In this document: positions 32,546-44,770 of the stretch, one piece after another
How the letters are laid out: each line of letters begins with the position of its first letter
How positions within the stretch are numbered: the first letter of the stretch is position 1
From: Persicaria tinctoria
Taxonomy: Eukaryota; Streptophyta; Magnoliopsida; Caryophyllales; Polygonaceae
DNA length: 64,000 bases
NCBI GenBank assembly: GCA_037127255.1
Contig: JBANSL010000005.1
Location: 186,001 to 250,000, forward strand
Direction: 5' to 3'
Notes under the pieces: generated by a model
The model's input: the letters and a program-made list of their open reading frames with translations, nothing else
Told to the model about the DNA's origin: nothing
Databases searched by the model: none
Position numbers and translations under genes: made by a program

Positions 32546-34966
32546 TTATAGAAATCAAACAATCGAATGTTTACAAGAAGTTAGCGAACAACCGAGAAAC
32601 AAGCTGCGCGCCAACCCCCTTAGCAATTGAAAAACAAACTCTGGTAAAAATATGAGCAGCTAGACGAGAACTAGAATCTAAGGCTAAAGAGAAGGAGCGG
32701 ATCCGTCCCAAAAGCGCAATCGCATCCCCATCCAGCTCACCAAAGGAGGAGAAAGAAAAAGGCAAAAACCCATAACCAGCAGCAAAGCACACATCCCGAT
32801 ACTTGGTACACTTACGCCGCGCAGCATCGAGAACACATCGTCCAGGAGCGAAGGAAGCCAAGCAAGTCTGGGTGAGGGGGGAGAAACCAGTGATATCAAC
32901 ACACACATCTCGACCCCGATCCCAAGAGTAAAGAAGAATGTCAGCGGGCCTAAGAGGTCTGCCAAGACTGTCAACAACACCAATGTCCACCTCCTTCCCA
33001 GAGGAGATCCCAGCGCGGAAGCAAATGTCGAAGAGGGTATCACGAACAAGATTATGCCGATGTTTGAGCCCAACAGAACTCGAACACGACACAGCATGAT
33101 CCCCAAAAGTATCATCCTCAAAAACCCGACCACATGCAGAGCAAGGAAGACCAGCACGAAAAAGAGGGATACTCAAACGATAGCAGAGTACAGACCTGTA
33201 AGTCCTACAATTCATGCATGGTCTAGACCGAGCCCAGAAATAGGAACTGCTCTGAGCCAATCAGATGAATGGGGCCCATGCTGAGACCTCCACAACACCA
33301 CCTGCCGCGGGGTCAATGAAAAAACCGACTCAGAAGAAGCCACAATCCGAGCGAAGTACACATCTGTCAATTTCTTCATAAGTTTGGGGGCAGCGAATTC
33401 GCAAGAATCACGGCTAAAGTCAGAACCAGTAAGACCATTGAAATCACACAGCGCAGCGTCGAAAGAGGCCCCCTAACCCAGGGACAGTCCAGCAAGGCGG
33501 AGGAGCGATGACTGCAACCCAGAAGACTGCAGGCGCAAGGCCAGAAAAGAATAATGCATGACATCACCAATAGCATAAACCCTAAGCCCGCCGTACTGAA
33601 ATGGAAGAGTAGCCAACCTCCACTGTCAATCACCAAACCCAGGTCCAGAAGCAGCCACAATACGCTCTAGACAAACACGGAGGGCACTGTCAAAAGTAGA
33701 CTGAGCTGGAACAACAGCACCCGGCGGACAAGTACGCAAGGTGAAGTAGAGTCCAGAGATACCTGAACAAGCCCGAATCATAAGCAGCTCACTCTGCGGA
33801 TCCTCAAGTTTGGCAACAAGACCCATAAGCTCGACGGTCTTGGCCACCTGAGTCGCAACAATCTCAGCACTATAAATCGGGCAAGTACTGACAGGACAAC
33901 CCAAAACATCACGCCAGAAACAGGCCGAGCAATGCCGGCTGGGAAAACACCAGGCACCAAGCCCCTAGGATCCACGGCCGGCCAAAAGACCTCAGTCTTA
34001 TCCACATTAAGGTGCAACCCCAACGCAGGACCCTCAGACGCAATCAAGTCAAGAACCTGGCTAACCATAAGAGTGTCCTCTACAATAGAGCCGGCATCCA
34101 AATACCAAGCCTGGAAGCATAAATCGAACGTATCCCGGATCTTGCATATCAGAGGCTGCAAGACCAAAGCAAAGAGCAACGGACCAAGGGGATCACCCTG
34201 CTGGACCCCCTGGCAAAACCAAAGGCAGTGCTCCCCGTAGTAGAGTCGAGCAGGGCTAGAGTAACAGAACTCGACCCAACGCGAGAGGCCAGGGCACTGA
34301 CGACGGACCTCCAAAAGCAGAGTAGTACGATCAACCAAGTTGAAAGCATTTTGAAAGTCCACCAACAACATGGAAAGACCCATCTCAGAACCCCGAGACT
34401 CTACAAGCCTATTCAAGGCATGTAGAATGGCCTCACCACTTCCAGAAACACCAACTCCGAACTGCAGGCCCCTAAAATACCCAGATAACTGAGACCCAAC
34501 CAAGCAAGCACCCACCTTAGACACAAGGCGTCTCCAGATAGTACCGACGGCAATAGGGCGGATACCACCCCTCGGTTTGACCAAGGGTGTAAGAAGGGCA
34601 CTAGCAACATATTCTCCAAGAGCAGACGGACACTGGCCTTCCAAAAAGATGTTCACCACACCCGTAATGGAAAAAAGAAGCTCATCAGAAATAGCAACGG
34701 TCGCACCACTCAAACAGTCTAATAGATGTTGGGCCCTAAGCCCGTCCCTACCACAAGAAGTACCACGCGGGAAACTCCTAATGGAATCCACAACAATGGG
34801 CGGGAGAGCAATAATAGAAGGTTGAGGGGCAAAACCACAAGGCAAAGCAGGGAGAGGGGCAACAGGGTGCTTGTCACGAAGCGCAATCAAAGTAGAATTA
34901 GAGTAAGGAGCAACACTTGAAGAAGAGAGAACCCGCATAGCAGCGGTGAAATGCCCATCAGAAATC
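32546..34966 (-). mobile_element. Non-LTR retrotransposon with RLE-like C-terminus, copy 2
   Basis: The minus strand encodes a reverse transcriptase (34938-33778) with GRDGLRAQHLLD, RPIAVGTIWRRLVSK, LLVDFQNAFN and GVQQGDPLGPLLFAL; then thumb (33904-33626), a linker (33660-33376), and a C-terminal part with CSAC...GDHAVSC and HRHN, followed by RPADILLYSW and VCVDITG (33260-32571). The last motifs resemble the zinc knuckle and PD-(D/E)XK core of restriction-like endonucleases in R2/R4-type elements, not the AP endonuclease of plant L1. It has frameshifts, and the RT box reads YLDAG instead of YLDDG, so the copy is inactive. It is truncated at 34965, where a (TTA)n run begins. Retrotransposition would be target-primed in the nucleus. 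Confidence 0.8.
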
Positions 34967-34991
34967 TTATTATTATTATTATTATTATTAT
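34967..34991. repeat. (TTA)n run at the 5' side of copy 2
   Basis: About 25 bp of TTA repeats abut the truncated 5' end of the retrotransposon. Confidence 0.85.
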
Positions 34992-35660
34992 CATCTATAT
35001 ATTATTTAAACTCATCCCACTTACCGCCACGTATCATCCTATTTTGCTTAGATATTTTAGGTTTTTTGTTTTCAATTTTTCAATCTATATATATTAGATA
35101 ATCTTACCATATGCAAACATATTTTTAGTCAATTTTTTTTCCAATTCATTACATACTCTATTTTTTAATCAATAAGTTCAATTTAAAACACTAAATTAAT
35201 ATTAAAATCAATATATAATTTAAATAAAAATTAATTTTGATGGGTAAGCATACCACGAAGCGTCAATCTAACCTTAGTAGCTAGGGAGGCATAGCTGACA
35301 GAGTTTTCACATGAAATTTTTAACCTTCGATTGTGTATCTAGTTTTCAGATCTAGTTACTTGCAATTTCCTTCCCCATTATACGATGTAGTATTAGACTA
35401 TATGCATTTGATGTTGTAAACCAACCATTTTCGCCAGACCACCAGTAAATGCGATCTTCAAAATAGTTGGACGGAAGAGAAATTAAGACAATGTCCTCCA
35501 CAATCGACTTAGGGAGGTTTTCCTCACGTTTCTTAATTCACCATTTAACTCCTATTATATGTGAATAAAATCATTAACAACATCCAAAGTTGGAAACAAA
35601 TAAAACAAACCACATATAGTTCAATTGAGAAAGGAAAAAGAGACAAAAACAGGAAGAGGA
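34992..35660. other. Intergenic DNA, possible Helitron 5' end
   Basis: Directly after (TTA)n it reads TCTATATATTATTTAAACTC then CCCACTTACCGCCACGTAT, which looks like a Helitron 5' start. No matching 3' hairpin plus CTRR end was found. A related 20-bp block occurs at about 32375-32396. No coding sequence. Confidence 0.4.
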
Positions 35661-36178
35661 ATTCTAAATGGATAAAACCCACAACATCTAACTACGAGAT
35701 TAGTGTAGATGGCTCGGTCAACACCACGGGACACTACTAGGTGGGGTGGGGGGGGGGAGTCATCAGGGACTCAAATGGAAGGGTTATTGATATATTTCAG
35801 CAGGAGACTTGTAAAGGTACAATTCTCCAAACGGAGGCAACGACTATCTGTATTAATTGGTATGGAATTAGCTCTAGCGAAAGGCGTACGAATATACAAT
35901 GGATCATCATCGAAGGTGATAATTTAGATGTCATCAAGACAGTCAAGAAAGAAACTCAAGTCAAATGGAAAATCTTGAGGCATATGGAGAAGATTACTAT
36001 TCTCTCGGGATCTTTCGACTTCATTGAATTGAAGCAATGTTTTCGAGAAGCAAATCAAACAACTGACTATATAGCTATAGATCGATCTATCTGTAATATG
36101 TATAATCTCGCTAGCAACATGGATCTTTGTAACACCATCCGGATGAATAATCAAGGTGGCACTCTACCTCTTATGTAA
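35661..36178 (+). pseudogene. RNase H-like (RVT_3) remnant
   Basis: Reads GGVIRDSNGRVIDIFQQ, then IIEGDNLDVIKTVKKE and KQCFREANQTTDYIA, the three blocks of the plant LINE-associated RNase H domain. The N-terminal VDGSVN block is in another frame, separated by a run of ten G at 35747. It may be a LINE fragment or a dead stand-alone RNase H gene. Confidence 0.65.
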
Positions 36179-36230
36179 AGTCCACCTATTGTTCACTCAC
36201 TGTAATATGTAATATGTATAATCTCGCTAG

Positions 36231-36355
36231 TTGAGGCTATCGTTTTCTTCACTTCTCTTTTCTAAACTGATTGTAAACTTTGTTTGATTGATTAATACCA
36301 GATCTGTCTCTAAGTTTTGTGTTTGAATCTCTCTCTACTTCATTCCGCAATTTCA
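36231..36355 (+). repeat. 5' LTR remnant of Copia element 2
   Basis: Matches the last 125 bp of the 3' LTR (41776-41900). U3, R and the first part are missing. The junction on its left has a 21-bp repeat of neighbouring sequence. Confidence 0.9.
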
Positions 36356-36358
36356 ATT

Positions 36359-36370
36359 TGGTATCAGAGC
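36359..36370 (+). other. Primer binding site (tRNA-Met)
   Basis: TGGTATCAGAGC starts three bases after the LTR end, complementary to the 3' end of initiator tRNA-Met, as in most plant Copia elements. Confidence 0.9.
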
Positions 36371-37011
36371 TAGGGTTAGGGTTTGCGAGTTTTTCAGATT
36401 CGTTGAAGCTTCTGGAGTTTCCCATCTCCTTAGGCTCCGATTCCGAAAACACTTTGCGTCTGTTGAAGTTTTCGAGGATCTTCATCCTCGGCGACTCCAG
36501 ATCTGCAAAGTCTTTAGGGTTTTCTTCGAAAATCTCTTGATTCCATTGAAGTCTTCTGGAGCTTTGCTCTCGTCTTGCTCAGATCTGTAGATCTTGAGGC
36601 TGTGTGAGGACTCTGGATCTAGGGTCTCAATAAACTCAAAAGTCTCGAGTATGTTTGCTTGGATTTGAGCCTTTGTGGCCTAGATCTAAACAAATCAGAG
36701 GCATAGCAAGAAGTTGTCAGAGAATCTCTTCTTTTGACAACTCCCCTTTCAGTTCCCGTTGGCTCCCTATTGTGACGTTTGATAAATCTAAACTAGCAGC
36801 TTAGTTTTCTGCTTGGTTGAGATTTTCAGGGGCACATTTGAGATTCAAATCCTTAGCTAAAGAGCTGTAGGATTTTAGTACTCGCCCTTATTTAGATATC
36901 TGTTTAAGAGATTCAAACCCTTAGCCAAAGAGCTGTAGGGTTTGAGTGCTCACAATACTTAGATATCTACTGATTTGTTCACTTGTTTTCTTAGGTACCT
37001 GATTCAATCTC

Positions 37012-37752
37012 ATGGGTGATAACTCTTATCGTATCAAACCCTTTGATGGGACAACAGACTTTGCTATGTGGCTAGTCAAAATGAAAGCTATTTTGATCAA
37101 AGAAAAATGCTGGAAGGCTGTCAATAATGAATATCCAACATATATGTCTGGAGAGGCTAAAAAGGATCTGGATCTTGTTGCTTACAGTGAGATCATGATC
37201 CGTATCTCTGATGAGGTAGCTAGACAGGTAGTTGACTGTGATACTTCCATAAAGCTATGGAAGAAATTACAGGAACTTTATGAGGTAAAAACTCTGTCAA
37301 GCAGGATATCTTTATTGTGTCGCATTTTTACATTTAATATGGATGTTTCTGTGTCTCTTGATGATAATCTTGATAAATTTCTGCGTATGACACAAGAACT
37401 TGAAAGATGTGGTGATAAAATTAATTAATGACACCCACCAAGTTGTTATTCTGTTGAATGCTTTGCCTTCTCAATTTGATACTTTTAAAGATGTTATCCA
37501 GTTTAGTAATGAAACCTTGACTAAGAAACGTATAGTTGAGGCTATTACTCGGAAAAATGAGATTGTTAAGGTTTTCAAGATTAAAGGTGACAAATCTGAA
37601 AAACCCAACTCTAAACCTGATGTGCTTTTTACTAAGGGTGGCAACAAAAACAGAAAAAGAAACAAGAAAAAGGATAAAGAAAAAACTTCTGAACCTAGAA
37701 AGAAGCATTGTACCTATTGCAAGAAAAATAACCATGTTATTTCTGATTGTTA
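37012..37752 (+). pseudogene. Copia gag of element 2
   Basis: Starts MGDNSYRIKPFDGTTDFAMW (DUF4219/UBN2-type Gag) and ends with zinc knuckle CTYCKKNNHVISDC (CX2CX4HX4C). A frameshift near 37410 and a TAA after the knuckle at 37751 separate it from pol. Confidence 0.88.
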
Positions 37753-37780
37753 AAAGAAAAGAGATGATGATCAAAAGAAA

Positions 37781-40700
37781 TTGCAAACTCCTACTTCTGT
37801 AGTGCTTGATTCTGGCTTGTTTTATTCTGATGAGTTGCTTATGGTTGCCTGTGATGATTCATCTGATGCTTGGTTGCTTGATTCTAGATGTACTATGCAT
37901 GTCACTCCTCATAAGCATTACTTTGATTATCTTGATGAATCTGTTAGTGGCATGGTTAGACTTGGTGATCATTCTGAACTTGCTATTAGAGGTATAGGCA
38001 ACATTCCTTTTAAAATGCATGATGGGGTTGTTAGGGTCCTTCAACAAGTAAGGTGGGTACCTGATATGAAGAGAAATTTGTTGTCTGAATCTATGTTTGA
38101 TGACCTTGACTATGATATTAACATTAAAAGAGGAATTAGAATTGTTTCTAGGAATGGTAAAATTCTCATCAAAAGTGTTAAGAAGCATGGTCTTTATCAT
38201 ATCATTGGAAATCCTGTGTTGCATGGTATATCTTTATCTGCTGAGTCTTCTGTTGCATCCATGAACATGAATGATACTCTGATTTGGCATGCTAGACTTG
38301 GTCATATAGGGAACAAAGGTTTACATTATCTGTTTAAAGAAGGACTCTTTGAATGCAAACCCTCTGATTTGAAAACTGTTAGAGCTGTATTTTTGGTAAG
38401 CATGCAAAAGAATGTTTTAAAAAATCAGACTTTGTTGCTAAAAGACCTTTAGATTATGTGCATGCAGACCTATGGGGACCTGCCCAAGTTGATACTGTTG
38501 GTGGGAGGAAGTACTTCCTCTCACTAATAGATCACCACTCTAGGAAGGTTTGGGTGCACTTACTAAAGGCCAAAAGTGACACTTTTGAGGCTTTCAAAGT
38601 TTGGAAAACCAAAAAAGAGGGTCAAACTGCTTTCAAATTGAGATGCCTTAGAACAGATAATGGACTTGAGTTCTGTAACAAGTTATTTGATGATTTATGC
38701 AATGATCATGGTATTATAAGGCATCTTACTGTTCCAAGCACCCCCCAACAGAATGGAGCTGCAGAGAGAATGAACAGGACACTGCTTGAAAAAACCAGGT
38801 GTATGCTCATTAGCTCTGGCATGAAGCCATCTCTGTGGGGGGAAGCTGTAACCACTGCTGCTTATTTGATCAACGGATCACCCTCGGCTGCCATTGGTTT
38901 CAAGACTCCATATGAGATGTGGTCTGGAATCAAGCCAAATATTTCACACTTAAGGCCTCTTGGATGCACTGCCTATGCTCATAAGAGCATAGGGAAGTTG
39001 CAACCAAGGTCTCTAAAGTGTGTTATGTTGGGGTATCCTGAGGGTGTGAAGGGTTATAAATTACTTGTGATCCAACCTGGAGGTTACAAGGTAATTGTCA
39101 GCAGAGATGTCAAATTCATTGAAACTGAGTTCCATTTTAAGACTGTGCATTCTTCTGTTGCTCATGAACTAACCCCTGCAACTCAGTTTTATGTCCCCAC
39201 CTCACAAGGTGGGGCTCCTGACAATGAATTTGACACCGGTATCCCACATGAGTCATCTGACTCTACATCCAGTAGCAACAATAATTAGATTCCAGAGCCT
39301 CATGACTCAAACTCAAGTACTGAAGATCATTTGCCTCACCAATCGCGGGGGGGGGGGGTAAGCTCATCTACCTCTATCTCCTCAAATCAAAGCTCCTCTT
39401 CTTCTTCTACCCATTCTTCTTCTGATGATGATGAATTTGTTGATCCTCTCTTGCTGATATTGATGATGCTTTGTCTGAGGCTTCTATTGAAATTGATCAT
39501 GAGCATGAAAATTTTGATGAAGTTCCTGACTTGACCAATTATCAGTTAACAAGAGATAGATCACCTAGGGTTAGAATACCAAACATAAAGTATTTTGATA
39601 ATGAGGTTGATTTAGCTTTTGTTGTTGCTGAGGCTGTTGATGCTTACACTCCTGATTTGTTTGAGCATGCTGTGAAATGTGTGAATTCTGATAAATGGTT
39701 GCTTGCTATGAAAGAGGAAATAAACTCCATGATAGCCAACAAAACCTGGATCCTTGTTCCTAAACCAAACAAGGCCAGATTGATTGGCTGTAAATGGGGT
39801 TATAAGCTCAAAAATAGTGTGAATCCGGGTGGCCAACATAGCTATAAGGCAAGGTTGGTAGCCAAGGGGTTCACACAGAAACCTGGGATTGACTACAATG
39901 ATATTTTTGCTCTTGTTGTTAAGTATAAAACTCTGAGATTATTGCTTGCTGTTGCTGCTATTTATGATTATGAGATTGAACACATGGATGTTAAAACTGC
40001 CTTCCTTCATGGTGATTTAGATGAACAAATCTATATGAGACAACCTAAAGGATTTGAGGACAAATCTAAACCTGATCATGTTTGCTTGCTTAAGAAATTA
40101 TTGTATGGTTTAAAACAGTTTCCTAGGTAGTGGAACAAGAAATTTGATAATTGCATGATCAAACTTGGCTTTAAAATCAGCAGCTATGATCCATGTTTAT
40201 ACTTGATTGGTGCTAAAACAGTGTCTCCCTTGTATGTCTTGCTTTATGTTGATGATATCCTCATTATATGCAAGTCTAAGGCAAAAATATCTGATGTTAA
40301 GGCTTCACTTAGGAAATCTTTTGACATGAAGGATCTGGGCCCTGCCCAGAAAATTCTTGGAATAAAGATTTCCAGAGATAAAGCAAACCATCAGATTTTT
40401 CTGTCACAAAAGGACTATTTGATGAAAGTCCTTGAAAGGTTCAATTTCTCAAAAGTCAAGCCTGCTCTTATACCCTTAGGAGGGCACCTTGATCTCACAA
40501 GATCTGAGGTGCCACTAAGGAAGGAGGAGGAAGACTATATGATGAATGTACCTTATGATGGTGCAGTGGGATCTGTGATGTATGCAATGATTTGTACTAG
40601 ACCTGACCTTGCCTTTGCAGTGAGTGTACTTAGCAGGTATATGTCCAATCCTTCAGAGAAACACTGGACAGTCATGAAGTTTCTCTTGAGATATATTGTA

Positions 40701-41220
40701 GGAACACTGGACATCTTTCCGGTCTATGGTTTGCACACTTCTCCCTCTGAGCTATTTGGTTTTGTGGACTCTGACTATGCAGGTAACAAAGACAACAGGA
40801 AATCCACCACCTCCTTTATGTATACTTGGTGTGGCAATTGCATCTCTTGGAAGGCACAATTGCAGCCAATTGTTGCTCTTTCCTCAACAGAGGCAGAGTA
40901 CATTGCTGCAACTGAAGCTTCTAAGGAAGCAATTTGGCTGCAAAATATACTTGAGGGAGGTGGAAAGGAAACCTTGTAAGGTTGTGTTGCACATGGACAG
41001 TCAGAGTGCACTTTACCTGTGCAAGGATCATGTCTATCATGAGAGGACCAAGCACATTGACGTTAGATACCATTTCATTCGTGTTCTGGTAGCTAAAAAT
41101 CTTCTTCTTGTCAAAAAGATTGATGGAAAGATCAACCCTGCTGATTTGGGTACTAAGATTGTAACCACTGATAAGTTCATCTTTTGCAGGGAGTTCCTGC
41201 ACTTGATCAATGTCAACTGA
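37781..41220 (+). pseudogene. Copia pol of element 2
   Basis: Protease box reads DSRCTMHV (DSG expected); GAG-pre-integrase has WHARLGHIG; integrase shows HADLWGP, RTDNGLEF and PQQNGAAERMNRT; RT shows [11 protein letters not shown] and LLYVDDILI; RNase H shows DSDYAGNKDNRKSTT and SSTEAEYIA. Breaks include frameshifts near 38390, 39285-39470 (low complexity with a G run) and 40975, and a TAG at 40128. The frame ends at 41220. Confidence 0.9.
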
Positions 41221-41331
41221 TGCTGAGAAGGAGTATGTCTAGCCGATGATAGAAAAGGAATAAATCCAGTTCCCTCACACTTCAACAAGGCAGTTTTACG
41301 ATATGTGTAAACATAGAATTAGGAGGGCAAT

Positions 41332-41900
41332 TGTTAGGCTCGTCCCACTATAAGCCTCTTATGTAATTCTTATGTTTTTGGTACTTAGGGAGAAATGTGT
41401 ATCTATGTATAATATGTACACAAGATCTGATGGAATTGGATTGGGCTTGAGCCCAATCTGATCTCAGTCCGGCCCAAGCTGCTCTCTCAGTCCATGAACT
41501 CGGACTTCTGACCGTTGGAGGTTAAGCGACGTCGTTTCATGTAGTGCTCGACTTTATAAGGGTTCCAAAACCCTAATTGTCGGGTAAGAGAGAGAGAAAG
41601 CTGAGAGCAGCAAATGGTTTCCTCCCTTGTCTCCTGAGCTCTGCTAGGGTTTCCTTCCCTTGTGCTCTTGAGCGTAGGTTGAGCTCCCTTCACATCCAAA
41701 CACTGAGATCCTGAGAGCTTGTGAGACTTGAAGCTCGATTGCCCTTCGATTCTATCCTTGGTGACTGGTTCCTAGTTGAGGCTATCGTTTTCTTCACTTC
41801 TCTTTTCTAAACTGATTGTAAACTTTGTTTGATTGATTAATACAAGCTCTGTCTCTAAGTTTTGTGTTTGAATCTCTCTCTACTTCATTCCGCAATTTCA
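41332..41900 (+). repeat. 3' LTR of Copia element 2
   Basis: TGTTAGGCTC...GCAATTTCA, 569 bp, with a TATA-like CTTTATAAGG at about 41550. Preceded by a purine-rich AGGAGGGCAAT. Confidence 0.85.
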
Positions 41901-42541
41901 GCGGATATCATCCGTAAACTTAGCATATATAGCTCATATAGTCATATGCAAAATGCAAGTCCTTGATGCAATTATGGATTCGAACAGTAGCAGCTACAAA
42001 TTCAAATGGACATGTGGATGTGGTTGTCTAAAAGCACTCTTAAACATATTAGGACAGATACAAACACCTAATCTTTGGCACCCTCTAAACACGGATCCAG
42101 CTAAGACTGATTCTATTACCCACCAAAATCAGTCTGGATTTTCCTTGATACATCTCTCAAAATAGCTAAAACACAAACCCTTTTTAAGTACCCCCATTCT
42201 CTCTTCCAAAAAACAAAACCAAAAAATTCATACAGTTATTACAACTTCAAAAGTAAAAAGGAAAAAGAAAAAGAAAGCCCATTGAGTTTTAACTTCGTTA
42301 TCGATCTCAAAAAAAAAAAAAAAAAACCCAAAAAGATTCGGGAGTTTGTTTCTCCTTGAATTGGGAACCCTAATTAATCAACCGTATATTCTAGCAACTC
42401 TTGCAATTTTGCTAGCGTACGTTGAAAATCCTATTTCCAGGAATTCTAGCCTGGCCGGTAACCGTTAGAACCATAGCACAACTTCCTAATTAACTATTGC
42501 TGAAACACGTCATCCCATCCGATCCGATCCGATCAGAGCCA
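41901..42541. other. Upstream region of the GH17 gene
   Basis: No second gene. A run of 18 A occurs at 42309. Likely promoter and leader of the gene at 42542. Confidence 0.5.
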
Positions 42542-44197
42542 ATGGGTCAGTTGGCGATGGCCCTGTTATCAGCCTTTGTGATGGCGGTGACGACCGTAGA
42601 GGCCAAGGGTAGTAGTATTGGGGTGAACTGGGGAATCATAGCATCCCAACCATTGCCCGCATCCATTGTGGTCAAGTTGCTCAAAGATAATGGGATCAAC
42701 AAGGTTAAGTTGTTTGATTCGGATTCCGCAACGGTCAGATCCTTGGCTAAATCGGATATCCAAGTTATCATTGCAGTACCAAATGATCAGCTCTATAGGT
42801 TCCAAGATTATGTCCCCGCCGAAAAATGGGTTAAAGCAAATGTTACAAAACCTATCGACAAAGGTGTTGATATAAGGTACTCCTTTATTTTCATTTTTTT
42901 ATTTAAGCCTAACAATGCATTTTTTATTTTTTTATTTTTAAATGTGTCATTCATTTCAATTATTCATAGATCGATCTCCAATTCCTATCCTATGAAACGT
43001 GCAATTACATGGAGGTGAAAGTTACGGATGTGGCAGGTACGTGGCAGTGGGCAACGAGCCCTTCTTGACGAGCTACAACGGCAGCTTCACACACCTAACC
43101 TTACCCGCCATGAAGAACATCCAAAGAGCCCTAGAGGAAGCCGGGCACAGCGACACCGTGAAGGTCACCGTCCCCCTCAACTCCGACGTGTACCAGGGCA
43201 ACTCCAACTCCCCTTCCGGAGGCGACTTCCGCAACGACATCAAGACCGTCATGGTCGACATCGTCAACTTCCTCCACAAGATCAACTCCGTCTTCATGGT
43301 CAACATCTACCCCTACATCAGCCTGTACCAAAACCCTAGCTTCCCTTCAAGCTTCGCCTTCTTCGAGGGGGGTGGTCGTACCATCAACGACAACGGCAAG
43401 AACTACCAGAACGTGTTCGACGCCAACTACGACACCCTCGTGTGGGCCCTCAAGAAGCACGGCAGGGGGGACTTGAAGATCGTGGTGGGTGAGGTCGGGT
43501 GGCCTACGGATGGAGAACGCAGCGCCAATGTGGATAATGCGAGGAGGTTTTACACAGGGTTGATGAAGAAGCTGGACGGAAACCAGGGGACGCCGATGAG
43601 GCCTGGCCCCATGGAGGTTTACTTGTTTGGACTGCTGGATGAGAACATGAAGAGCGTGGCTCCGGGCCCCTTTGAGAGGCACTGGGGAATCTTTACCTAT
43701 GACGGAAGGCCTAAGTTCCAATTTCCACTCCATGACAAGGTACATCTTCTATCTTCGATCGATCAATATATATTAATTGAACCATAAATTCAAAGTGACA
43801 ACTTGTGTTTCAGAAAAAGCTAGTGGCAGCTGAAGGTGTGGAGTACTTAGAGAAGCAATGGTGCGTGTTAGATTGGGAAGCCAAGGATACAAGCACACTT
43901 CCGAGCTCGATGGACTGGATTTGCTCCCGAGCGGATTGCTCCCCTTTGCTAAAGGGAGGATCCTGTGGGAACCTTCAAAAGGACGAGAGGGCCTCCTACG
44001 CATTCAACATGTACTTTCAAATGCAAGGACAAGACATGGCCGGTTGTGACTTCAAGGGCCTCGGCAGGATCACCGACAACAACGCCTCCACCGATAAATG
44101 CCTATATCCCATCCAAATCAACGCTGCTGCAACCACCCCTGCCCTATTTCCCACTCTCATCGGACTCTCCTTGCTTTTACTTGCCATGTTTTTGTGA
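42542..44197 (+). CDS. GH17 glucan endo-1,3-beta-glucosidase with X8 domain, GPI-anchored
   Basis: Three exons: 42542-42876, 43037-43739, 43814-44197, giving 473 residues. A signal peptide (MGQLAMALLSAFVMAVTTVEA) precedes a GH17 barrel starting IGVNWG. Catalytic residues are seen in VAVGNEP (acid/base Glu) and VVGEVGWPT (nucleophile Glu). A callose-binding X8/CBM43 domain (WCVLDWEAKD... six Cys, ...CLYPI) follows, and the last 25 residues are hydrophobic as for a GPI signal. It would hydrolyse 1,3-beta-glucan (callose) at the cell surface, often at plasmodesmata. The first in-frame ATG is 45 bp upstream, but the one chosen starts the signal peptide. Exon 2 is notably GC-rich compared with its surroundings. 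Confidence 0.93.
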
Positions 44198-44770
44198 GCT
44201 TAGCTTCTCACATTTATATATTTCTCTGCCTCTGGTATTATATCTATCCAAAGCTTCGACCTAATTATATTAATTTGTCCACATTAATTCATTACTTGTT
44301 CAATCATGTTATAGTGGGCTTTTTAAAATAATTAGGATTCGTTACTTAACTAGGACAACACCATATTCGATCACTGAGAATATATTGTATAAGTTGTTCT
44401 TTAGTTGATCGTTATACCAGAATCAATGTATTGCCCGGGTTTCTGTTGAATATAACGTTTCATACATTACAAAGCTCAAAACTACATTGAAATCTCCTAC
44501 AGTACATACAAAGCGAAGGATTCATATATATCGATCAATTTTTTTTTGGGGGGGTGCTCCATCTATTCACAGTTTTAAGAACATGCATGAACCTTCAACT
44601 GCACATTTTCCTACACCTTATGCTAATGCGATTTCGCATTTTCGTGCCCCACATCATCATCTCAATTATGTAATAATACCCATACCTCTCATCTCAGCAG
44701 CCAAGCCAAAGCACAAATGCACAATCAAATGAATACCCAGGAAAATGTAGACTTTAGATATCTCCTGGTT
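44198..44770. other. 3' regions of two convergent genes
   Basis: Lies between the GH17 gene (+) and the violaxanthin de-epoxidase-related gene (-). No coding sequence recognised. Confidence 0.6.

Larger units (their letters stand above)
36231..41900 (+). mobile_element. Second Copia retrotransposon with truncated 5' LTR
   Basis: Order: 125-bp remnant of 5' LTR, tRNA-Met primer site, gag, protease, integrase, RT, RNase H, 3' LTR of 569 bp. The shared 125 bp of the two LTRs differ at only two positions, so the element is fairly young. Coding is nonetheless broken by frameshifts and stops. Domain motifs resemble the Tnt1/Tork type. Confidence 0.93.

Noticed and set aside
43028..43745. GC-rich ORFs on other frames across exon 2 of the GH17 gene
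   Set aside because: Composition-driven shadows of the true exon, which shows GH17 catalytic motifs.
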